Made by a program: the position numbers and the translations under genes
The notes under the pieces: model-generated
Database searches by the model: none
The model's input: only the letters and a program-made list of their open reading frames with translations
What the model was told of the DNA's origin: nothing
From: Chrysaora quinquecirrha
Taxonomy: Eukaryota > Cnidaria > Scyphozoa > Semaeostomeae > Pelagiidae
Assembly (NCBI GenBank): GCA_014526335.1
Contig: JACTAT010000043.1
Location: 414,171 to 478,170 of the forward strand
Length of the DNA: 64,000 bases
Direction of reading: 5' to 3'
In this document: piece by piece, positions 42,276 to 53,400 of the stretch
Numbering within the stretch: the stretch's first letter is position 1
Layout of the letters: each line of letters begins with the position of its first letter

Positions 42276-43589
42276 GGCATACCGTAAAAACCAGACCCTA
42301 GGACGTGAGACCCCTGAGACCTTTAGGACCATTAAGTACTGACATCAAAAAGGACCATTAACACCAGAGGGTATTCGCCTTCTAAGAACAATAGAAGATC
42401 GCAGTAGGCTGTCAGTCCGGGTTTTCTTAGTAGTGGTACTTCCGCTAGTTGGCTGCCTGCCCTCTCTTGCGTCTCTCAGTAGTCAATGTTTTTAATTATT
42501 GTTTTTTTGTTGTTTGATTGAATACCTCACTGTCTTAGAGCTATGGCCCAACAAAAACATTTATTTTCAGGTTAATGCAATTTTTTAAGTTTCGAAAGAT
42601 GTCTGTTATTTTAGCGCTCTTTTTGGCTGTCTGCCTTCAGGTGTTTCGGTCTCAATTTATATCAATTTCCCTTTATTTGCCTTTATTGCAGCGAAGACAT
42701 TTCTTGGGATTTCTTGTTTGGCTAAAACAATGTTATATAGCGACCAAAACAAAATAAGTTTTAAGAGAAGAGATTTGCTGTTGACTTCTATTTATTACAG
42801 CATGATTAGAGCCAGAGCGCATGTCGAAAATTTTCACGTTTCAAAAGATTTTTACTAAGACAACAGGACTTCCAAAGATTTCCGTGAAAACGATAGCTTT
42901 CCAAGCAAGGATGTACGAGATTTTCAAGGACTGAATCGCCCCTCTGTTCGATTTCTTAAAATGCGTAAGATAATTTATACGAAACATAGTTATCGTGAAT
43001 TGTCGACGTAAAGTAGAGGTGCGATGCTGCAATGCAGAACTGGACAAGATTTATTAAATTTTCACAAAAGAACAAAGCAAGTTTCGAAAAACTGTTTCAA
43101 GATTTTTTGTTTCAAAATCAGGATCTTCTCAAAAGCAAACCAGACCAAAACAAGACTTTGTTGGGTGATTCTTCGTTTGGCCTCGTGATGCAATATGTAA
43201 GTTTGTGGATTTGAATGAAAAGCGGCTACGACAGCTGCACACCTTGATAATATCTCAAGAACCCAGAATCTAGTTTTAAGGCATCTATCGATGCTTAAAA
43301 TTGCATTAAACTGAAAAGAAATGTTTTTATTTGGGCCGACAGTTAGATATTCAAACAACAAAGATTAATTAATAAAAAGTATTGACTGAGAGACGCACGA
43401 GAAGGCAAGCCGCCAAATAGTGGAAGAACCACTACTAAGAAAACCCGGACTGACAGTCTACTGCGATCTTCTATTGTTCTTAGAAGGCGAATACCCTCTG
43501 GTGTTAACGGTCCTTTTTGATGTCAGTACTTAATGGTCCTAAAGGTCTCAGGGGTCTCACGTCCTAGGGTCTGGTTTTTACGGTATGCC
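42276..43589. mobile_element. Second foldback/MULE-like element, 9-bp target duplication
   Basis: Ends GGCATACCGTAAAAACCAGA and TCTGGTTTTTACGGTATGCC, flanked by TGAGAAAAG at 42267-42275 and 43590-43598. Inverted arms are about 330 bp (to about 42610; from about 43270), and include AGGACCATTAAGTACTGACA and its complement. The centre encodes nothing recognisable. It resembles the 21289-22931 element in terminal bases, duplication length and the GGACCATTAA subterminal motif. Confidence 0.9.
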
Positions 43590-43715
43590 TGAGAAAAGTC
43601 CTTGAAAATTGAGGAGACTTGCTGTCACCAATATCAAGGAGACATTACCACTGAATGAGATGACATTTTATCAGTGTGCAATCATTCAATAATAATAATA
43701 ACAATAATTATCAGC

Positions 43716-44381
43716 ATCATCATCATCAGAAAATTTCTCTTCTTATTGGTCTATTTCTTATTTCAAGTTTATTATATTTCTACCACAATACCGCACGCCG
43801 CTTTGGCATATTTTTTCGCATATCAAAGTTTGTTTCCCCCATAAATTAGGGTCAAGCAAGGTGCTGTGGCACTGGCAGGGGCAGCACTTTCCAGTTTTCT
43901 CCCAAATCCTCAAAAGAGGCCACATTCTTTTGATAAGGACTTCAGCGCAATTTTTTACAGACTTGTCACCGCCTACCCTTCTCAAAAACATGTTTAAAAT
44001 GCGTTTACAGGCAAGGGCTTCACGCTAGTGAACTTTGCTTTTGTGCCTATCTCAGATTGGTGTTTCTTATAAAAAACATGTGCATCAATGTAACATTTTA
44101 CTGCAGTAAATTAGATTAAATTAAATTATATTTCAGACAGGTACACTGCTCTGTCAAATTGTCACTTCTTAGGCCTGCTGTGCACAACCTAGAGACCTTT
44201 CTGACCTTACAAATCAAATAATTGTCTGTCGGCACAAGTCAGGATTTCAAACTGTTTGCTGACGAATGCAAACAGAGGAACACACATTTCTATAAGATCT
44301 ACAGCAGGAAGAGTAGATCCGTCCGTTCATCAATCTGAAAAATATACAACCCCGAGTGCAAACGGGAGCTCTAGTTACTGA
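43716..44381. other. Upstream region of the fibulin gene
   Basis: Holds the presumed promoter. A TATAAGA at 44291-44297 lies about 90 bp before the start codon and could be a TATA box, with a short 5' untranslated leader. A minus-strand frame at 43758-43991 has no known domain. Confidence 0.4.
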
Positions 44382-44439
44382 ATGAAAATGTCGATTGTTT
44401 TGTTCCTTGTCACTCTTTTTGGATCGTGTCTTGTTACAG
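44382..44439 (+). CDS. FBLN1-like: Fibulin exon: start codon and signal peptide
   Basis: Encodes [19 protein letters not shown] plus one base. A lysine is followed by a 14-residue hydrophobic core and small residues, a typical signal peptide with cleavage near the SCLVTG junction. The donor is CAG|GTATTT. Two in-frame ATGs lie six bases apart; the first is used here. Confidence 0.8.
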
Positions 44440-47400
44440 GTATTTGTTGTTATATAAATATAAATATTTAGGTATTTGTGCTTACTGTATATAAATACAC
44501 TTTTCTGTTTCTAATTTGACGTTTACAAGAAACTTTTCAGAAGAAACTATAGTAAAGTAGCCCTTTACCTGAAGGTCAAGAAACTCGTCAAGCAAAAGTC
44601 GAATATCAGCTTCAATTTGAGACACGATTTCAATTATCTGTGTGTCGGTGGTATGTGATAGTCATATGTAAAAAGCAGTACTTTTCCTTCAGGATTTCAT
44701 TACAGCTTTTTTCATTTTTTCAATTCTCAGACTCACGAGGCATTACTCAGAAAAGGAGAAATTTCGGGGGCCATTCACAACACTACGCAATCTGCCAAGC
44801 CCAAAAACCCTGCATGCAACAAAATTTGCACGATAGCTTCATGCAAATGTGTGTACAAAAGTCTTGGCCTTTAGAAATTAACTGCTTATTTTATGTCTAC
44901 AAACACGTGGAAGGGTGCTGTACTCACTTTTTTATATAAGAATATCCTAATTTTTGCCAAGGCTTGAACTTTTCCACTTTTATTCTTAAATTTCCATTGT
45001 GCTTTGGCAATTTTGAGCCTGAATATTCTTATAGACTGTATTCTTATAAAAAATAGCATCCCCTGTCAGTATTCATGTCTCTTGTCACCTTATTGGTCGA
45101 GTCAGAAATCAGGGCATGAAAATTTCTAAGCTCTAGAAAGTGAATAATGTCTACGCATTCAATTTAATCTATACACTCATTTTTTTTATAAGAAACCCGT
45201 TTATAAGAAAATCAGTACTGAGATCAATATTGGTTAAGAAACTTTCAGTACTCGACCAAAAATGGTAAGAAACTCGCAGGTCTCAAGAATCTTTAGAATT
45301 AGAAATAAAGCATCGAGAAAACAAACTTCTGTTGCACCATAAGTGTCTATTTTGACAGAAAAAACAGCTGATGTAAACGTGAATTGTATTGCTTCTTCTA
45401 TTTGTAGAATTTAAGTGTCAATTGCCCGTTTTGGCACTTAAAAATTTTGATTCTAAGAAACTGCTAAGAAACTTTCAGTACCAAATTTGTCCCAAAACTA
45501 AGAAACTTTGAGTACTGACCAAAAATCTTAGTTTCTTATAAAAAAAAAGAGTGTATAGTCTATCAATAGAGTCAATGGCTAGACCCTGCAGTAGTCTTTG
45601 ATAGACTATCCAGGCTTTCCTTGAAAGTTTTGTTCAATGCCTGTCATTTTTCTCAAGCTTTCGTTATTCAGCCAAGAGCCAAATGAAACTCTGCTCTTTG
45701 CACTCTCTGTACTCTTTGAAATACGAGTTCCGTTTCTAAACCATAATGTTAAAGTGTTATCTAATACATTTGGTGTTATCGCTCTAACTGTTACCAGTAA
45801 CCTTTTGAATGGCCATTTTCACTTTGAGTCATAATTCATGACACGATGAAAGCAAGAGAAACTGATCTATCAAGCAGAGGTTGATCTGCGCAGGGCAGGA
45901 GGCTTATGTGGTTGCACCGTGATGGGTTGCAGAAGTACAAACAAATCTATCGTAAATCCTACGTCTAGTTTGGCACCAAAAACCACATTAGCTTCCTATA
46001 ACAGTTGAATGGCTCAAAAGCGAACGACTTTCGTCTATAGGAGTGCAGAATAAGTGCAATTCAGTTTCAGCTTCGAAGACTCGACCGTTGTTATAACAGA
46101 CAATATTTGACACCCCCGTGTTTGATTCCTGATCATTTAGATGATAACATCATATTTTACTCCCATTTTACTGAATGTCCCCTCACAGTTCTCCAAAATA
46201 TCCCCCAATGTTCTGAATATTAGCCAAGGCAGTCATGATGTGACCCAACGGTACTGAAAATCCACCACCGTATTCCATCGTATTTCAAGATGTCTCTGCA
46301 CGCAATCATGGTAATCCCCACACCGTACCAAATATCGACTACCATACTGCATATCCCCATCGTGCTGCAGGGGTGATAACATCTGTGTATACGTATACTG
46401 TACTGTATACAGGAAAAACTACTACACTATTTCTTTTAAAAAAGAAACTCGTTTACAAGAAACTCAATGATGAGATCAATATTGGTTAAGAAACTTTCAG
46501 TACTCGACCCGAAATGAAATTCGGAAGTCTCTATTTGTCCAATGTAAGTGTCAATTACCTATTTTGGCAGTAACAAATTTTGATCCCTTTGAAACTGCTA
46601 AGAAACTTTCAGTAACAAAATTCTCCTAAAAGTAAGAAACTTTGAGCACCGATATTATTCTAACTAGAGAAGGAGCGAAAGAGTGAGTGACCAATCAAAA
46701 CTACATATCATTTTGTAGTTTTGATTTATGGATCGTACTATCGTACTGTACTACCTATTGCTTCACGACATTCCTAGGTGTCTTATTGCTGGGATGGAAG
46801 AAGCCAAAGTGGTTTTTTGAAGTTAGAAAAGGTCTAATTAGCTTTAGGTTTGACAAATCGAGGGAATTAGCAATTTAAATGAAGAAAATGTTGACCGACC
46901 TTTGAAAATTGTACGCTCTCGGATTCTTGAAAAACAAAGAAACTATCCCTTACAGAAGAGTAAGAAAGATAAACAGATAAACAAGGAATGATCTTTTTTG
47001 CCACAGAATAAGCTTGTGGTAGGAAGGATGTTTTATATCACGGAAATATAACAGAAACCTCAAAATCCTTCCAGGATAATCCGTTGTCCTCAAGCGAGCC
47101 AAGGGTTAAAGGAATATACTTTATTTTCTATTCAATACCCCAAAGTTCGGGGGGTACTTGACTAAGTTTAAGATAGAGACGTGCCACTCGAGCAACAAGA
47201 TGCCTACCCAACCAAATTCCTGAAAATATATACCCAAAATTCTACGAAAATATTAACTCCCGCACTAACTTATGTATGCTAAAATTTAGTACATTATACT
47301 GTATGACAGTACTGTAACTTGTAACAAGCGTAGTAAACCACGACATCAATCATAATTACCCACCACAGTAGTGATCATCCACCAGAGTACGCAAAAACTA

Positions 47401-50400
47401 CCACCACAGTAAGCATAGTAACCCACCACATCAAGCATAATAACACACTACAGTAGTGATTATCCAGCACAGTACACCAAAACTACCACCACTGCAAGCT
47501 TAGTAACCCACCACAACAAGCATAATAACTCACAACAAGTAGTGGTTAACCACCACAGTATGGCCCCATGTACACTACAGAAAAGTAAGTCTTTTTCAGT
47601 CATTAGGTGATTAAACTGTTTCCAGCATAGTGTACATGGACATATTATGATTCTTGCTTTGGCTTGAAATTTTAAGCGCGATCAAAGACGCGGCATTAGC
47701 AAAATGGTCGTGGTCCGAGGGTGCTCAAAACGATTAGCAAAAGTCATTAGTATTGTTTCATAATCCCTTAATGATATATTATTTCATAATGGTAAATCGA
47801 TGCCCTATTTTCCCTTCTTCACTTATTTTTGGCCATTTTCCCTTGTTCACTGGATACATTTCGAAGGTTTCCATGTTCTCTCTGGAATCCCCTGATCGAC
47901 CTTATCTGGAGTTCCTTGACAGGTTCCTTGAAGCTTGGGAGTAAAGCCTGCTCTGCTTTCCATATCGTCGTTAGCAACAGGTTCCCACCTGCCTCTGACG
48001 TGACGGCTATGTTCATACTCTCATATAATCGAAAATCCGAAAGTAGCTAGGAGTTTATTTCAGCGCCCAGCGATTATATGATTTCAAAGCATGTCACGTC
48101 GACGGCGACGATCAAAAGCATTTTCCCATATCAAAATTCATGTTCATATTACATCTGATGTATTGCACCGATTTCCTATTGTTCCTATCCGTTCGGACGC
48201 CGACGCCATCCACGGCCACATGCTTAATATGTTCCTAAGTATTTTTTCGTTAAGGTCAGCCGAATGTCTTGAATGTATTGCACACAAAAGTCTAAAGTTT
48301 ACTTTGAAAACTAATTCCAAGTTATTTTACAATATTTTGTTTTGTAACTTATCGAGACATTTCCGTTTCGTTTAATCCCACGACATTTCATTTAAATTCA
48401 CAATTTCCAATTGCACGAATGTCGCTGAAAAAATACTTTGGGTTTGAGTATTTACATTTTCGACAAGGAAGTACACAGCACGGGAGGAGGCTGACAAGTT
48501 GTTTTAACCCCCTGCAATGCTCACAAAACATGGATCTACGACTCAAGTATCGAGGAATGGGACCGAGGAATAGGAAAATCAATGTTAAAATCGCGTCACA
48601 GATATTCGCAGTAACATTTCAAGCTATAATAAAATGAGGTCTACAAAGTCTTATTAGTCTCACCCCCCGCTTTTTTTCTCATCATTTTTAGAGTCTTTGT
48701 GGCATATGTCTACTTTATAAGTGTGTGTGTGTTCGAAAAATCTGGGCCGCACATCCTCCTTCATCAATAAGCCATGTTCCCCCTCGGGAGAGCTTCTGAA
48801 CTGAAGTACAACTGAGGACGAGGGACTAAGAACTTGAAAGACTAAAGTTTACTTGCCCTTGCATACAAGCAAAGATAGTACAAGAGCATCGAAAAGACTA
48901 AGTAAGCGATTGGTATACTGACACTCACACTAACGACTATTTCGCAATCCACGCCTACGAGGCGAAGGTTTCGTTGCACACGAAGCACCCAAAACACCAA
49001 CCGACGAATACCTACTGTCAAGATACTGTCGTTTACACTAAGGTTTTTTCCGTAATCCATGCCTATGGAAGGACTTGGAACCTGCTGCACGATAACAAAT
49101 AAGGTTTCCTTCCATACTAAGCACTGAAAACACCAAGCGACCCATACTTACTGTCATTGACACTAAAGTTTACGTACTTTGCAATCCACACCTTCAGTCA
49201 GTCAGGCATTAATGGACCCAGGAGCAGGGTAGAGCAACTGTACTAAAGAACAACCGAGGACGGGGACCTAAGAACCAGCCGCACATAATGGCCTAAGCAT
49301 TCCTTTCCATTTCTACGTTCTCAATCGTAGATTTACCGTTGTCATGTTAGCTCATTGTCACTAATCTCCCTTCCATACAAAGGTCTCTTGAAAAGTGCCT
49401 TTTGCCTGCCATGTATAGAACGTAAAAGGATTGCGCCCGTCCATGATTCACGGACACCAACGTCCTTCTCCATATAAACTATGTAAGCGCTAAAGCTTCT
49501 TTGCACTTCAAGACTAAGCAACTCGTGCAGACAGTCACTGAAGCTAAGTTAACACTAACCAGTCTAACAGCTTCAAACGGTTCATGCAATACCACAGTGA
49601 TAAAATACTTCCCCAAACCATTGTATACAATCAAATCATACTAATTTTCCGTGCATACTGTGAAAGTCTCATTCACTTCACTTCGTATAACAGTGGAGCT
49701 TTCTTCTACGCTAAAGGCAACATAAGACACCACTGAAACAGTTTTGTCTCATACTTTTCTAGCAGTGATCGTGTCCTCTAATCAAACTGATTTGTTATTT
49801 AGAATGACCACGTTCATAAACAACCATTCCAAGGCGGAGGTCCAAAGTGACCCACGGAGCGCAAAAGCAGCGCGCCTCGGGGCCAGGGCTAGTATGTTCC
49901 TATATTATCGTAAGCGTCCTCGTAGCAATAGGCTGTTCTAACGGCAGGACGCTACAAGTAAAGAAGACGTCGTGAGTAGACAAAGAATCTGGGCACTATT
50001 TAATCTCCTGCGTCTTGATATTCCGCATTCAGGCGACAACGTCAACTTGGCTGTTTTCAGTTTCTCGTGCAAGTGTCAACATTTTGTGTTGTTTTGGAAG
50101 CTGCAACAGTTACTTCAACAAAAACAAAACCAGTTTTTAATTGCCATAATTAGCATTTTTAATGGGTACCTAACACAACAACAATGAAAGAAGCCAATTC
50201 AGAATCACATGGTGGGCTTAAAGACATATTTAAGCTAGCCTTACACTTAAGGCCTAGTATGTCGGTATAAGGCGTTGACACCCTTCAATTTAACATTTAG
50301 TCAAAAAACCACAAAGCCTTCTTGAAAGGACGGCGATTTCATTGGTATTTGCGTCCCATTGGTAAAACAGTCTATTGACGTCCCCGTCGTTGCTGAATAT

Positions 50401-53400
50401 ATGAAAATCAGGATTGAGTTTGCCGACAGAGACGTTTACTTACTTAGGGTTTATTTATTTAGCTTTATAGTAACTAACAAGCAATTTTAATTTTAATAAT
50501 TTTTAATGGCATTGGTAACGAACTTCTTTCAAGGTTCCATCATTGACTGCTGTAGACAAGGAGAGGAAGCAGGCAAAAGATCAGTAAATGGTCCTGTTTG
50601 CATCGAGAAGAGCATCGATTATGATGCTGTTGGAAGGGTCTCTAAAAGCATGTGTCGAACTGTGTTCCTGTCCTGCTGCAGAAACAGTGCCGGAGAACGA
50701 TATTGCACTGCAGGAGTTCAAGCGGCAATGTATGTTTAATTTGTCATTCTATGTATGCTCAGTGTGGTCAGGGTTCGAGCCCAGCCACGGTAGCGTCACA
50801 GCCAGGGTCGAGGTCTCGATTAGTTAACCTACTACTGAGATCCTAGCGACTGGCGCTAAAACACCATTTCACCTTCACCTTCACCTATTCTACAAGTACT
50901 GCCTACCTTGTTGTAGTCTAAATTTGAAAGACATCCAACACATCTGCAAATTGTTGATGCTGGACTTGGATTTGGAATGGGTCTTTAGTCGTCCAATTTA
51001 TCCGCCTAGTGGCATAGTGTATTATATTTCTATCATTTCCCTTTAAATGCCGCTAGCTTCAGGGTATCTGAGATCATGTCGTGCAATCAGATCTTCCTTC
51101 AAATATCCCTTTAGGCCCACTCGCATTCTACTTTGCTGTTATCCTTGTTGTTGTTGCTGTTTGTAAAAAGCGGTACTCAGTTCATGTAATTTTTCTATTG
51201 TAGACTCTTCTTTCCCGAAAACTGGTTCGTTAGAGTAATTCCTGTCACGAACGCTTCCCCAGATAATTGTAACTTCCCAACTTACATCCTTCCATCCTTC
51301 CATCCTTCTTGATTCTTTTCCGTTGCCTTTGTCCAAGTCTCGAAGCTTCATATAAATGTTCCTACTGGATTTCAGGCTTACACGTATTTCTTTTTGGACA
51401 GAAATGTGTAAGAAACTAAAAAATTGGCCCAGTACTCAAAGTTTCTTAAAATTTTCGGATTTTGAGTACTGAAAGTTTCTTACGAGTTTCTTACATATCT
51501 GTATTGATGACATTGTGATTTTATCTGAATGATGTTCTAAACCTATATATCGATTGCATTTGGATGCTTGTGGCCTTCCAGCTTTTCTGCGTGTCACAAA
51601 TATATGTTATTGCATACAAAACATTGAAAATAAACTTGAATATGTCACAGAATTATGTGAAAAGTTTCTTGGTCAAAGATTTTCCAGTACTGGAGTTTCT
51701 AAAATTTTTGGCCATTCGAGAGTCTGAGTTTCTTATAAAGAGTTTCTTATCTTATATGAAGTTTATGTTAAAAAATACGCGTATACCATGGTTACAGTGA
51801 TGTCAATGGTAAGTGGTTGTAATGGCCTAGATCTACCGGATCTAAAACGCTGTGAAAAACAATGTTTCTTCATCTTAAAACTTAACTTACTAATTGTTTT
51901 GCAGAAAGCTCTTATCAACCCAGCTTTTTCGATATTCGTTCAAAATTTTTTGCGTGATTTAGTACTAAAACGGCTGCCGAACAGGGCTCGTATGTTTTGC
52001 TGTTTTGCTGTGAGGAGGCAATGAACCAGCCTCGTTTCAATGCGCGCCAACTTTTTTGCGCGGGCCAGTCCAGAAAAAATGCCGTAATATTATAAGTCCC
52101 AGTTTGAGCGACCTCGGTTTGATGAGCGATAACTGGGACTCAAGTAATAAGTCTATCTCGATCCCTTCTTATGATCTTAATATTTGCCTAAAAAATTGTT
52201 AAAGGGGAGAGCATTGTTAAATTACAAGAAGCAGTTCTTACCCTCTGGGATATTTAATCTTGCGTACCGTAAAGCCCACTCATAGTGTTAAGTACCATGA
52301 AATCTGTGCCCTGAAACGTAAAAATATGCGTAATTGCGTTAAAATATGCATTGCTTAAACCCGCAATGGTTATATTTGAAAGTTTTGAAAATCAATGCAC
52401 CTCGTGGCGAAATATCCCGGATGCCACAACATATATTTGTATCCTTGTACCTTCCAAGTAAATGACGATAACCGTTGCGATGCTTTTATTTCAGAAGTGA
52501 AGCCTACGAAATCACCAGTACAAGTCGATGATTGTAAGAGTCTTGGATGTGAACATGAATGTACACGTAGTAGTGATAACAATTTTGTTTGTAAGTGCCG
52601 TCAGGGATATAAACTTAAAAGCGACCAGAAATCTTGCGAAGGTAAGAAACTGCAATAACATTGCATCAACACGTTTTTTTATAAGGAATCTTAACTCTAA
52701 GTTGAGGCTGGAGTTCTTTAATTTTTCAACAAAATGAGGCTGAAGTTCCTTATGCTGTTCCTTTCGTGAGGTATGTTTGAATACTAATTTTTACAGCAAA
52801 TTCATATAAAATTGCTTCATTTTCTAACTTTAAATATAAATGGATTCTTTTTGGAAGAACGATGGGAAATACATTGTTATTCTGCTATTTTTTTGCACAA
52901 ATCGTCCTGTTCTTGAAAAAAATTTTTCTTAGTTTTTCATCCGAGCCTCGGCAGTTCCTTAAAGTTCCTTAATTTTTTTGGGAATTTTCAGCCTCGAGTT
53001 CCTTAAAAAGGTGTCCCTTTTAAAAAAAACGTGTAATGTTGCTAACATTGTGATCACTATTGCAAAAATTGGTTTTTAAAGGTGTTTAGAAAGTGCCATG
53101 CCACAATTGATGAGATTTGAACCCTAAAACCGAAAATAAATTGAAAGTGGGAGAGGTACGTTGGGCTGCTTGAGTTGGAGATATATTTGACGATTTCATT
53201 TGGTTGTTGAACTCATTGGAATCTTCGTTGGCTCTCAGATCATAAAGTCGAGTATTCAAATCCTTTCAACTGTGATATGCCACTTTGGGAAAACCTATCC
53301 TAGTGTTTGCTATTAATCAAATATATCACCTTTTATACATATAGATATTGATGAATGCCAGAGTCAAGATCCAACTTGTGACGATGGGAGAATTTGTCAG

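Larger units (their letters stand above)
41226..43715 (+). pseudogene. LINE C-terminal remnant split by two DNA elements
   Basis: Pieces at 41226-41487, 41890-42275 and 43599-43715 form one LINE tail. They read WLKNSGIKRETETLILAAQE with CRICGK, then YNHEPESVVEND, LWDFTIQTD, EAKRPDLILI and IIVDFAIPYD, then ARILRKV across the second insertion, followed by a stop near 43610 and a short 3' region ending in AATAATAATAATAAC (43688-43705). This cysteine-rich plus restriction-endonuclease-like tail is common to a widespread animal LINE lineage. Frame changes near 41455 and 42100 show decay. The RT part is absent. Confidence 0.8.
45556..50533. other. Fibulin intron 1, remainder
   Basis: Apart from the listed MITEs and minisatellite, no coding exon is recognised. 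48790-49740 contains old, irregular repeats (GAGGACGAGGGACTAAGAAC near 48815 and GAGGACGGGGACCTAAGAAC near 49255; several CAATCCACRCCT blocks). Confidence 0.5.

Noticed and set aside
50765..50800. GGTTCGAGCCC in fibulin intron 2 as a tRNA-like element
   Set aside because: Only the B box is convincing; no A box or repeat partner.
51905..51990. Good acceptor TAATTGTTTTGCAG considered as start of the missing fibulin exon
   Set aside because: In the phase required by the anaphylatoxin exon it meets a TAG before any donor.
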